Source: Distichodus sexfasciatus (Eukaryota > Chordata > Actinopteri > Characiformes > Distichodontidae). From it: 64,000 nucleotides of DNA. Positions 46,346 through 57,970 of this stretch are shown here, in pieces (the first letter of the stretch is position 1; every line of letters starts with the position of its first letter). The notes below the pieces were generated by a model, which ran no database searches, had not been told where the DNA came from, and saw nothing but the letters and a program-made list of their open reading frames with translations. Both the position numbers and the translations under genes were made by a program. Location of the stretch: positions 245,001 through 309,000 of the forward strand of contig JAVGVS010000412.1 in the NCBI GenBank assembly GCA_032718565.1. Direction: 5' to 3'.

Positions 46346-46884
46346 CAAAATCTTTATTCAAGTAGTATTCTAACGAACAACTTTCAGCTGGATTTATTTT
46401 CTTTGTCTAAGGCGTATGAAAGAACTTCAGGCATTTTAGACAGCACGCCATTACATCACTGATTAATCATTAGCCACACACGCTAGCACATTGGGGTGGA
46501 GCGTCCCATTAATCATAAACATACTTATCACTTGAGTAACGCGTTAACGTGTCCGACGTGTAGTGTGAAATTAATAAATGACGATTTACTGCCACCTTCC
46601 CAGAGAACAAATCATGACTCACTGAGCATTAAAGGTTGATTCCGACATATGAAAATTGGAGCTATATAAGTGCAGTGTTCCCTTATTTATGACACAGGAG
46701 ATAAATTGCAAAAAATAATCCTTCCTCGTGTCTTTTTATTCATTTTTTACTTTAAGATACCGTAAGATCCACATCAGTTGATCACTTCAGTGACATCTTG
46801 TATGCAGATTGTTGTATGTTTTATTATATCTACTTTTACTAGTCTACCTTAACGTTCAGTTACAGTTTGAGGTGTGTAGGTGTA

Positions 46885-47550
46885 CACCTTGATTGCACAC
46901 CAACAAAGTGGGGACCCGTGTTATTCACTTCAACGTGTCTTTCTTTAGGCTTAACACCCCCTTTTAAAATCGAAAAGGCCCCATCATGCTCTTATCCTTA
47001 AATGAGTGTGTGTGTGTTTGTATGGTGGGGACCTGATTGCACACCAACAAAGTGGGCACCTGTGTCATTATAGGGATGTAAAACTTCCAATTTTTCTTTA
47101 AGCTGAAATTCTTCCTTTAAAATCTCAGTCCCCGAAATGCTCGTATTCCTAAAAAAGTGTGTGTGTGTGTGTGTGTATTGCATACCAATAAATTGGGAAC
47201 CTGCATCATTATAGGGACGTAAAAGTTAAAGTGAGTGATTATTTGTCATTGTGAACACACCACAGCACACAGTGCACCAGAACGAAATGTGACCTCTGAA
47301 TTTAACCCATCCGTGAAGAAGCAGTGGGCAGCTAACAAGGGCAGCACCCGGGGAGTAGTGCTTGGGGACGGTACCTTGCTCATGAGTACCTCAGTGGTAA
47401 CTTTACCGGCCCTGGATTCAACCCTGCGACCTTCTGATCACGGGGCGAACGCCTTGCTGTTACGCCACCAACTCCCGATTTTAATTCAAGCTGAATTCTC
47501 CTTTTAAAATCTCAGTCCCCATAATGGTCATACTACTAAAGGAGTGTGTG
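46885..47550. repeat. Tandem repeat of about 165 bp, third copy interrupted by a SINE
   Basis: Units share a GCACACCAACAAAGTGGG-type start, CATTATAGGGA, CTTTTAAAATCTCAGTCCCC and a closing GT run. Copies begin near 46895, 47037 and 47182. The third is split by a family-A SINE at 47226-47475 and resumes at 47480 with TTTTAATTCAAGCTGAATTC. A related single copy is at 60060-60265. Confidence 0.75.
47226..47475 (-). mobile_element. tRNA-derived SINE, family A, minus orientation, near full length
   Basis: AAAGTGAGTGATTATTTGTC, then CCGTGAAGAAGCAGTGGGCA, GTGCTTGGGGACGGTACCTT, and an end with the complement of the tRNA-like head (CTGTTACGCCACCAACTCCC). Confidence 0.85.
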
Positions 47551-47959
47551 TGTGTGTGTGTAAAGTGGGCGTGGTGATTAATCTCGTCACACCTTGATGC
47601 AGGTTTCCATACATGGGCCTGGCCAGTGTTAAGCCGGTTTGGACTGTACACACCACATTCCACGTGCTCCCTCCCTTACGCACTTAAACAAAGGTTTGAT
47701 TTTATTCACGCCTTGTGTCCGTTTGATCGGCTACTTAAACTTGACGAACTTCTGCTCGGATCAGATCTGGAGCTGGAATAGAGGGAAATGGTTTAAATCC
47801 AAAACTTGTGCATGATAGTGGTAAAAGATAAACAACAAGGAAACTTGCCTGCCTGACTGACTGACGGGACTTAACTGGTGTCGCAGGACGGACAAGTCTG
47901 TCACCTCACGTATTGGCGGATGGCACGGCGACGAGTGTTGATGCAGAAATGAGTCTCTG

Positions 47960-50900
47960 ATGCCTCATCTGTCCACGCTGGACGTGTGGGGAACGACGGC
48001 GAGAGGAAGAGAGGAGGGGGGTGATGGAGTGACGGAGGGAGGAAAGGTGCGAGGGAATAGGCGAGAGGAGGAAGGATGGAGATGGAAGAGGTAAGTGTCA
48101 AATAATAACACAGATATTTGAGGTATGTGTTGGTTTTCATAAACTCGTTAAAAAAATTACAAGTGCCACCCATCTTTTAAATAAGCTTATTTTTGTTTGT
48201 AGGATTTAATGGTTTATATTGATTTAAAATGTCATCCTACTCTTAACTGAGCTGATTTGTGTAAAATAGAATTCAGATGTTTGGGGTCTGGGTGGTTTGT
48301 ATTGAAGCATGTTTCAATTTTTTTGTTATTTTTTAATGTGGACATACACCAAAGCCCCACTAGACCTACAACCAACCTCCGTCTAAAGGGGCATAAAACC
48401 GTCGGCGCTGTTTTTCAGATATTTACACTAACAAAAGTCGAAATATTACACGAAATAAAACAAAGGAAAGTACATGAAACTTTCCAGGGGGAACCCTGGG
48501 CAGGTGCCAACACACCACAGGGCGCACACACTCACACCTTACGGGGCCAGTTCACCTACGTATATAGCATGCCTTTGGACAGTGGGAGGAAACCAGAGCA
48601 CCTGGAGAAAACCCATGCAAACACGGGAGAGCATGCAAACTCCACACAGAAAGACCCTACCCTACCGTCCCCGGGCTTCGAACCTAGAACCTTCTTGCTG
48701 TGAGGCGGCAGCGCTAACTACTGCGCCACCATGCCGCCCTTAAAGCAAAGCAATTAATTATAAAGTTGTTCCTCAAAGAGCATCAGCTATAAAAATGTGT
48801 CACGTTTAACTAGATCTGGGCAATTCATTTAACACTGAGAACCTCTAACTTATATGGGGCAGTTGGTGGCGTAACGGTAGGGTGTTCGCCCTGTGCTCAG
48901 AAGGTCACAGGTTCGTATCCAGAGCTGGTGAAGTTACCGCTGAAGTACTTATGAGCAAGGTACTGCCCCCAAGCACTGCTCCCCAGGCGCTTGTTAGCTG
49001 CCCACTGCTCCTTTACGGGTGGGTTAAATGCAGAGGTCACATTTGGTTGTGGTGCACTGTGTGCTGTGCTGTGGTGTGTTCACAATGACAAATATTCACT
49101 CACTTTCACATAAATCTGATGATGATAGTGTGATTATTTTTTAAAAATCTGTTAACACCTTCCCCAGTGTGTTTTCATGTACTGTCCACTTGAAAACAAA
49201 CTCTACCTAATCCAGTCTGCCACTATATACAGTATATACTGTATGCGTTTGTATGGCTCATTTATTTTAAATTCACAAATACAGCCTCTCTTTCGTTAGA
49301 AAGAATATCCACGCTTTAATAGTTGTTACAGTACAAATCTTGTTCAAAAAGTTCAAAAACAAACAAAAAATTGAACAAAATAATCATTATCGTAATCAAG
49401 GTAAAATGCTCATTTAATCATGATGTTGATTTGAGGTCATATCATCCAGCCCTAATTTTCACTTCAGTATTTTTTGGACCCCCTTCAGGTTGCACTGCCC
49501 CGGTTGGCTCGCATGTCTGGCCCCTGTGGCCGCAGTGTGGCTGGTGGTCCAGGAGGAGGCGCCGCTGCACCCATCGCTCTCTCTCCACGAGGCGGGGGTC
49601 AGGATGCTCCTGGCGGTCTTGGTGATGACAGGTTTTGGAGTCTGTGTTTCTCTGATTCTTCGCTGCTACAGATGGAGACGTGAGCATATGTGTGATCGTT
49701 CCAAAAGGGTGTGTATACTAGTTATATAACCTTCTTTGGATTCATTACTGACACTGTAATCAATCAAAAACTAGACATTACTCATGTAAGATACTAATGT
49801 GTGACTACCAGTGTGTGATAGAAAAAACAATCAGTAGTCATAGAAACCTTAAATCATGATTTGACATTTTCAGTAAAGGGTTCTTCATTATGTCAAATCA
49901 TTTTAAAATATTTAGATTTGGAGAAGTTTCAGGATGGCTGGGAAAATGGAAAAATGAAAGATTTTTCATCTGAAATATTGTATTCTTTTTTTTTTTATCA
50001 GTTGATTACACCTCTTAAACCCTTGTTTATGTTAGTTGCCAGTGTATACTATCAGGGGTGCCAACTCTCACGCAGTGAGCGTGAGACACACGCATCTGAC
50101 TGTCTTCACACGCTCTCACGCCATACCTCCGATTTCTCACGCTGAAAATCTATTTTATCTATCTCAGATAGGCTGCCCATTGCATCGGGCCAAGCACCAC
50201 TTGCGATCGATCAGTTATGCCTTATGCACGGCTGAACAGGCAGAGAGGTGTTCCCTCCTGTGCACACTCCTCTATGGTAGGTGGCGCACCTAATGATGCT
50301 GCACTCGTCGGCAGCCCACCCATAGTGCTAATGTGCGCTATGTTAGTTGCTAATGTGCACTATGTTAGTTGCTAACGTACACTGTTAGTTGCTAACGTAC
50401 ACTATGTCAGTTGCTAATGTGCACTATGTTAGTTGCTAATGTGCACTATGTTAGTTGTTAATGTACACTATGTTAGTTGCTAATGTGCACTCTGTAAGTT
50501 GCTAATGTGCACTATGTCAATTGCTAACGTAGTCGCTAAGGCCTAGTAAGAATTTTTAATACAGTTGTGAATTTGCTCAACACGTTTTGTCTTGCAGATC
50601 AGCCATTATCGTACATTTTACTATGAACGGTGAACTATAATCTGATGTGTGCTGCTTTTACAGAACTTCATCTTCTTGAACAAAGAATCAGATCAGCAGT
50701 CACAGTGAGACGCACAAGAACACACTTCATCACAACCATGTTTACAACGAATTACTGCCACTCTAATTGAACCTCCTGAACTAAACTAAGCAAGACGTCC
50801 TCATACCATCAAATGAAAAAATGTTTCCATTGTTTCAAATCATGATCCTTCTTTCTCCGTATTCTCATCAGTCAGAACAATGCAAGTCGTCTCTCAGTGG

Positions 50901-52864
50901 TGGTCAGCGCTCTGCTGGATGGCCTGGTGGTCTCTCTGCTCCAGGAGCCGCTCGCAGACCCCAGTCTCCCCAAAATTAGGGGTCTTCTCACAAGGCTGGA
51001 GGTAAGTTTGACCCCAGGGTTGGATGTGTGTGTAGGGCGGAACTTGGAATTAAGAAACTGGAGTCATGCAGTGTTGTTCTTTAAATGTTTTTAATGGTAT
51101 TGCTGGAATGCAGTTGTGCAGGAACAGTTATTATGTTGTCTTGTCAGTTGTCAAGTTCAATTTTCCTTCCTTTCCCAGCCACTTCCCTTTCTTGACATCG
51201 AATAACCAGTTCAGATTAAAATCTTGTTCTTAAAAAGTTCACTTAAAATGTAGTCAGATTTAGTCTAACTAACTGAAGCTTAGTTTATGATTAACACATG
51301 CCTTGTAAACATTTATTATGGATTCATATTATATTCATATTTGTCTTCAGGCAGTATCTCAGGCTCTCTCTAAGGGCAGCCTACCCAAAGGTCCTCAGCT
51401 TCGACACACTTATGATGAGGAGAGCAAAAAGAGGGAGGAAGAGCCTTCGTTGGAGGGCCGAGTCAAAGAAACTTGTACTTACCTGCAGGACAGGTGAACT
51501 TTATAGTACCTACAAACTTTATGAATTCCTTTCCATTACTATATGAGTCCTCATGCGAGTTTCTTTCTCTCTCCTTTTCAGGATAAGTGCTGTTGGCTGT
51601 CTACTGAAGGTTCAGGATCAATATGGACGGTGTCTGGTGGAGCTACAGCAGGGTGTGTTGGAGTTCTGGGGTCAGCTGGAGGCTTTTCACACCAGAGTGA
51701 CCCTGCGGCCGGAAACATGCCAAAATCCTGAGGACCCCCACTCTGTCCTCACTGACACTGAGGTGACAACATGAATGAATGAATGAATGAATGAGTGAAT
51801 GAATGAGTGAATGAATGAATGAGAGATCAGACTTGCGTTGTGTTGTTTTGTGGAAGAAATATGTTGAATTTTGGTTTGTTGAATCTCTCTGTGCTCCGTG
51901 TTTTAGAGTCTGTACACACAGCTGAGTAGGTTCAGGAGTAAAGTTGAAGAGTGTAAGACTCACCTAACTTCCAGCACATGCCTGCTACAGGTAAAAATAA
52001 TGAATCTATCTATCTATCCATCCATCCACGCAATTACACATCCTTTCGCCCAATCCATCTATCTATTCATCCATCCAATTAATTACATAGCAACCCACCC
52101 GCCCATACATCCACCCAATCTATCCACTCCCTCCATTCATCTGTCTACCTATCAAATCCATCCATCCATCCATCCAACCACCCATCCAACCATCCATCCA
52201 TCCATCCATCAAATTACATATCCATCTAACCAATCTATCCATCCAGTTACCCACCCACCCATCCACCCATCATTCCATCCATTCTTCGATCTCTCATATA
52301 CACACATTCACCAACACTGTTCCCTCTTCTACAGGATATGGAGAGTAGGCACCATGCTCTTGCTGACACAGTGGGTCTAACAGTGGATTTAACATGGACC
52401 ACTGACTTCCTGAAGTGCAACACACAGCAGGTAAAGTACATCACCACCTTAAAGCAGATACACCAGAAGCTCAAAGGACCAGTGTGTCCAGTGCCAGGAC
52501 ACACTGACAGTGTACATCATACAGCTCCCTGAATTCCATTTCAGTCCAAAACTTACTCTCTTCACCTTCTTGCCAGTTTCAGAAAGTTGATGAGGACTTC
52601 ACTTGCCTCCAGCAGCAGACTCTGACATTTCTCACTCACCTGAAGGATCTCCGAGCAGCAGAGGAAAAAAATAACACCGCCGTGTCAGACGTGAAGCACT
52701 TACAGGCCTCTCCTCCATCTCCTGTCTCAATGGTGCCCGTGTACGTCGCTGTGGCCAGACCCGGTCAGAACCCGGAATCAGAACCAGAACCGGAACCTCA
52801 AACTGCAACCAGGTCCAAACTCTCGGCCCTAAATCTCCTGTGTGGCGTGAGACGGAGAAGGTGA
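47960..52864 (+). CDS. Unrecognised two-span membrane protein with helical C-terminal body
   Basis: Proposed exons: 47960-48090, 49489-49708, 50664-50704, 50872-51001, 51351-51493, 51582-51762, 51907-51990, 52335-52430, 52577-52864. All junctions are GT/AG and in phase, giving about 437 residues. The N-terminus is charged (MPHLSTLDVWGTTARGREE, ending WRWKR). Two hydrophobic segments follow at about 50-64 (WLACLAPVAAVWLVV) and 83-101 (MLLAVLVMTGFGVCVSLIL), then a basic RCYRWRR. A Leu-rich segment (SALLDGLVVSLLQEP) leads into a helix-rich, Gln/Glu-rich body (VLEFWGQLEAFHTRV, LSRFRSKVEECKTHL), and the protein ends NLLCGVRRRR. The last seven exons are the most secure. The first exon is chosen because its donor (AAGAG|GTAAGT) and phase fit. 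The donor at 49709 (GTGTGT) is weak; an alternative GTGAGC donor at 49680 would break the frame. I do not recognise the family; it could be a membrane-anchored coiled-coil or spectrin-like protein. Function is unknown. Confidence 0.68.
48480..48745 (-). mobile_element. tRNA-derived SINE, family B, minus orientation
   Basis: CACACCTTACGGGGCCAGTT, then GCATGCAAACTCCACACAGA, GGCTTCGAACCTAGAACC and GCTAACTACTGCGCCACCAT. It lies in the presumed first intron of the unrecognised gene. Confidence 0.85.
48856..49112 (+). mobile_element. tRNA-derived SINE, family A, plus orientation
   Basis: Head GGGGCAGTTGGTGGCGTAAC with B box GGTTCGTATCC, body TTATGAGCAAGGTACTGCCC, GTTAGCTGCCCACTGCTCCT, tail GTGTTCACAATGACAAATAT. 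This is the cleanest + strand copy. Confidence 0.88.
50048..50145. repeat. Dispersed fish repeat (GGGGTGCCAACTCTCACGCA)
   Basis: GGGGTGCCAACTCTCACGCA, then GTGAGCGTGAGACACACGCA, a sequence common in fish genomes; the class is unknown to me. Confidence 0.5.
50325..50535. repeat. About 22-bp minisatellite (GTTAGTTGCTAATGTGCAC)
   Basis: About nine units of GTTAGTTGCTAATGTGCAC plus TAT, with variants TAACGTACAC and GTCAGTTG, in an intron of the unrecognised gene. Confidence 0.88.
51770..51822. repeat. (GAAT)n microsatellite
   Basis: GAAT units with GAGT variants, beginning a few bases after the donor at 51763. Confidence 0.88.
52000..52300. repeat. Degenerate ATCC/ATCT array
   Basis: Imperfect CCATCCATC, CACCCATC and TCTATC units fill the intron between exons 51907-51990 and 52335-52430. 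Confidence 0.85.
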
Positions 52865-54900
52865 ACTATGAGCTGTGCTTTTGAGAAAAACATCAGAATA
52901 TTCTGAATGGGTTGAAACTGTGAAAAAGACTGTAGCTTGACTGCAGAAATGGATAGTGTTTTTAGTTTTCAGTGTTGTTGTGTGTTGTCTTTTTCTACAT
53001 TTGATTTTAGAATGACGTGCAGTCTGTCTTCCTCATGTCATATATTTGTTAATCAGGCATATTGAAGTATAAACTATAAAACTCATGAATGGATGAAATA
53101 GAAAAACTAATGTGTTGTATTTATGGGTTACTTAAAAATCATATTTATGATGAAACTGGAAAAGTTCTTAATGCATTGACTTCAAGAAGTTTTCTCAGGT
53201 GGGTTTGTTATTTATGTTGTATGGCAAATCAAACTACATTTTGCAGGTTCAAAACAATGATTTGCTAGTAGGTGTTTTTATTAAAGTAAACATTAAGCTA
53301 ATTTAGTTAGCTAATTTGCCAAGTTATCATTCTTTTTAAAAAATTATTTAATTTGGCTCTTTAATGCTCACCACGTCGACAGAAACCTCGTGAAAATGGT
53401 GACCGTGAACTCATTTGAGCCTAAAATGAGTCAATTTTGTCAGGCCATATTTGTACGTTTAAATTTTGGAGCTTCTGGTTTTCTTTAGTCAAATCTGTAG
53501 CAGAGTAGTGTTTTAAAAATGTCACTATGTTTACAGTAAGAGATCTTTGAATTTGGACATTGTTGTGCTTGAATGTAGTAAGTTGGCAACATATCTCAGT
53601 AGAAATTTACTGTTACTGGCAAATTGTGGAGCTAGCGCTAGAGATTGTCACCAGAAGTTACAATACAGACAAATATTGTGGCAAATCACTGACAAATACT
53701 GGCAATTTGTCACTGTCGCCAGAACATTGCCGCAAGTTTGCCGCTAGTGGCTGACAATGGCAAACTTGTGGCAACATATTCTGGCAAACTCCAATGTTTT
53801 GCACAAATTAAGCACAAGTTTGCTGCAAACCTGCCACAAATATTGTGTTTTTGTAAGAGTCCCCTTCATGAGCATATCACAACCTGCAGCCAAACAGCTT
53901 GTGGCTTTGTGCTTTCACAAAATATCTATGTTTGAAGCGAGTATTATAAGTTATAATAAAACTTTTTGGTTTGTGGATGTTATCATTGGACAATGACAGC
54001 AATGTTTTGCAGGTGACTTTTAAAATGCACAAAAACACACGATACAAAATAGTGCTATTATCAACTGTTTTGACTATTATAAATGACATTTAGCTGTAGG
54101 TGTCGCTAGTGAACTCGGTTTTAAATGTGGCTGTGAGTAAAGCGACTTCACACCTGATCCTACCCTGTTAATTAGCTAATAATTTGGAGTAGCTGTGTTG
54201 TGAGTAGAATAGTCGAGTCGATGCGCACCAGTAACCCTGTGGCGAGTCATTTGCTTCAGTACTTCCTAAAGTACCAAATTAACCAGATAATTATTTTGAA
54301 CCTTAAATAGATGCTCTTTTGTTCATACACACATGCCACAAGTGTGTACAGATGCACTATGTTAGTTTTAAGTGATGCATCGAGTTCGATGGTGTTGTAG
54401 AGCATTGTGTTACGTCTGATGTTGACCGTTTGATTACTTTGGGCTAAGCAGATGTTTTTGTGTGGTGTGTGAGAGTTGAATAAGGGCTAAAGGAGTCAAC
54501 GTTACCACGTGTTGTGTGCTTTATTAAAGTTGATGGTTCAGCTGCCTTATTAAACCTTATTTTAGTCTTTTAACAGTAAAATCGTAAGTATCACTCTTTT
54601 AAAACTATAAAAACCATAGAGTTCTGAAATTCTTCACTTAAAGCCAGATATGAACTCACATCAAAACCATTCTGACCCAGAGTTTTCTTAAATATGATAG
54701 ATATTTACTTTGGGAACGATAATAAAATCACACCTAATAACACGAGGGAATGCGTGAGAAAACACTAAACATTAAAGTAAGTGGTATTATTTATTATTTT
54801 TTATCTGCGTGATCATGCAACGCTTTCTCTTATGTTTAGAGAATATGGTAAAGTGAATATGAAACGTCGTTTTCGACAATGGAACATGCTAAAAATCTAG
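52865..54900. other. Region downstream of the unrecognised gene, no gene seen
   Basis: AT-rich, with an ATTAAA at 53280-53285 as a possible polyadenylation signal. The part at 53590-53850 repeats forms of GGCAAACTTGTGGCAACAT and GCCGCTAGTGGCTGACAATG with inverted pieces and may be a non-coding transposon. Short frames here have no recognisable similarity. Confidence 0.5.
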
Positions 54901-57784
54901 TTTGAATCATTTAGGATCTGTGTTGTCGTTGATCACCCAGTTGTCGTCATATAAACCACCACAAGGCGGCGAGCTTTTATCACTTTCCCGCAACTTCTCC
55001 CCTCATTTGAGTCGGTAATACTCCGCAAACTTCTCTTTCTCTCTCAAGCATCACTGCCTGTTTTCCATCTGTCCGTATTTCAGCCAGGGTCCAAATACAC
55101 ATTTTATACAGTCGTTTTTCTTCCCATCGCTACCACTAATGCAGCTCTGCCAAGATCTTTCCACCAAATCAACTTTATAGTGGGAAAGAATCTGTTCCAG
55201 GTCTGCAAATGGCTTTCATGGAAAGATGAGTTTTATCTGTCAAAGTTAAGTTAAGGTGAGCTTTCATCCTCCGCGGGCCCTCATGGGTTTCATAAGAGCT
55301 TTAATTTGACGAATCTGACCCGCTGTCAGGCCGCTCCGAGCTCCTGATATTTATTTAAACATTTCTTTGAGACTCTGTAATGTAAATTTTAAGCATAAAA
55401 AGATTTATCGCGACGGCGCCACTGTCTCTAGTCCGGATTTTCTCCCTTTATGTCTGTTGCAGTTAGTGGACACAAGCATTTATACCTTCTGTGTTCTCTC
55501 TATACTTTTGGTGAATTTAATGACAAAACCTTTTGTGCAAACCTAACACGCGTGTGTGAAACCCCTCACATGCACGATAGCGTTGCAGACAAGACAAAGT
55601 CTTAATAAAATATAGTTTGTGCATTGTCAATGCTCCAACTTTTTTGCTGTTTGAAACAATAAGAAACCCTATCCATTTGTCATTTTTAATGCCCAGTCTA
55701 CAAGAAAAGGAGGTTTTTTTTTTGTCTAGATGAATCTTGCTCATATAGACGAACAACGTTCACCTAACGAACGGCAGTTTGTTACGTATGGATGCAGAAT
55801 CAAAAAAGAATCGATTCCTCGAGGCCAGCTTGCTCGGAACTTAGAATCGATTCTCAAAAGGAGTCAAGCGGCATCAAGTCACGTCAATAAATTAACTAAT
55901 TGATTTTCTGTCAGTGATTAACTTTAGGACGAAGTGAATCTGAACTGCTAGGTTAAAGATGCTTGGTAACCGAGAGAGTAAATCTGTGAGAGTTATTGGA
56001 GCTATCCATACATCGGCAGTTTATTCACGCAGTCAGTCTTATTTACCTGCATTTTTTCCGTGGAATCATGAATCGATACTATGACTGACTGGATTCGATT
56101 CTTGTATTCTACTCGCTGCATTCCCAATAGTTGGAATCTGAATCAGAGTCAATTCTTATAAGTTTGAATCACACGGTACTACATCAATTTAGATCAAGCA
56201 GTCTGTCTGCAAATACAAAATCAGCGTCCAATGCATGGAATTATTTTGGCAAAAATGAACTTTACAAGCCATCTGGTCAAAATGTTTGTATTGTTTTCAC
56301 ATTTACATATTACAAGGAAAAAAAAATGCAATGGAATATCCCTCCTAATATCATGCAGACCGTTTGTGTATTGCTCATCTCCGGATATAAATGTCTAATA
56401 TAAATGATGGCGACCCAGGAGTCACTTTTAAACGTCTTTTGCGGTGACCAGCGAAGAGAACGAGTGAGACAACCTTGGATCCAGAGGTGGGAGGAGAGGC
56501 AAAGAACAAAGGAGTGTCGGCGTCGGAGGAGGGCAGGGAAGGTCATTGCCGGAAGCGTATCTGTTATTACTAAAACGGAGCGGCCCTGCGGACCTTTGCT
56601 CGTGCAGCGGTGTGCTTTGATCCAAATTCAATTACCTTTGCCTTCTCCGAGCCCTGGTGGATCATGTGCTATCGGTTAGGGCCTGGAGTTGGCCAACGAG
56701 CAACTGGGATTAATATGTCTAAGGCGTGGAAGAACAGTTTGGACATATCGGTCTGTGTGCTGATTCGTTACTCCAAAGTTCCTCGCCTGGACGACTGTTC
56801 CAGCCTCGTGTGAAAAGTTTATGGAGTGGGCGAAGTGTTCCAGCGCTTTTATAGACCCGGGTCTTGAGAAGAGGATGAGATAAAGAACATATTTGGGGCA
56901 GGAGATGTGTGCAAATCTGTCCAGCAGACGCAGAGGGAGGGAGGAAGAGAGAAAGACAGAGAGATGAGGTTTTTTATCACTGCGGAGAGAGAGACAGCAG
57001 AAGCTCAGAGCTTGTAACTGCGACTCTCTCTAACCTCAAAACCGCAGTTTAACTAGCTACAAATATGGCCAAATTGTATGTGTGTGTGTGTGTTTAGGTG
57101 GCTTGCTTGGGTTGAGGCCTAATTGGTGGTGTTTTGTGGCCCCTTGCACCTGTTGGTCTCCATCAAGCTGGACTTTGCCTTGAAAAGCATGGGGCGTGTC
57201 CCATTGCCCTCGGGGTTTCTGGGAGGAATGGAATGCGTGCTTTAGACACTGTCGGATTGGAGCTGTCACAATACCGGACGAACACACACACACACACACA
57301 CACACAAATGAGGGAGGGGAGTGTGAGTGTTATGAATAAAGATCCTACAGAACACGATGAGCAACTTTATAGTTATTTCTCATCTTCAAAGCATTTTCTT
57401 TATTTTAAAAGAATGTCAAGAATAATTTGCTGAATTCTTTATACATCGTCTCCTTTTATCACAATATACCAAGTAACGCTGTGTGCTTATGAGTGAGAAA
57501 CGAGCCTTGTGTTGGCTCTGCAAATCTTCTAAAATTTATCCACAGTTCTTCGTTACTCAGTTTATTCAGAACACTCTAATTTGCTGCTCTGGATGTCGGC
57601 ATCCCAGAGGAGGCCAGAATATGTTGGAAATGTGTTGAACGACACCCAGCAACGGGCCCAGGAACTTCAAACACACTTTGGTACCAACATGTGTGAAGCC
57701 AGTTCCCCGCCCTGAACTCCAAGCTTTTGCACACTCAGATTTCAGACCGCTGATCAGTTTCCATGGGACATTTACTTTGGGCTT

Positions 57785-57970
57785 CCGTTTTCCTAATTAC
57801 ATTGACTCTACATGACGACTTAGGGGTTAAAGGTCTTGCTCAAGGGCCCAGTGGTGGTAATTATGGAGGTAGAGTAGAGCTGGGTTTGAACATATAAACT
57901 CTTGGTCCATAGGCGAGTGTCCCACTCGAACCAACGAACACCCTGACCGCTACATTACCAACTGCCCCAA
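57785..57970 (-). mobile_element. tRNA-derived SINE, family C, minus orientation, diverged
   Basis: CCTAATTACATTGACTCTAC, then AGGGGTTAAAGGTCTTGCTC and GGCGAGTGTCCCACTCGAAC, ending in CGCTACATTACCAACTGCCC. Confidence 0.75.

Noticed and set aside
48856..48930. Possible tRNA gene from A-box and B-box-like sequences (also at 24913, 9885, 21246)
   Set aside because: These are heads of repeated SINE families with shared downstream bodies and no intact cloverleaf.
56404..56679. 91-residue open frame in the right-hand desert
   Set aside because: No splice signals in phase, no recognisable domain and an equally open frame on the other strand.
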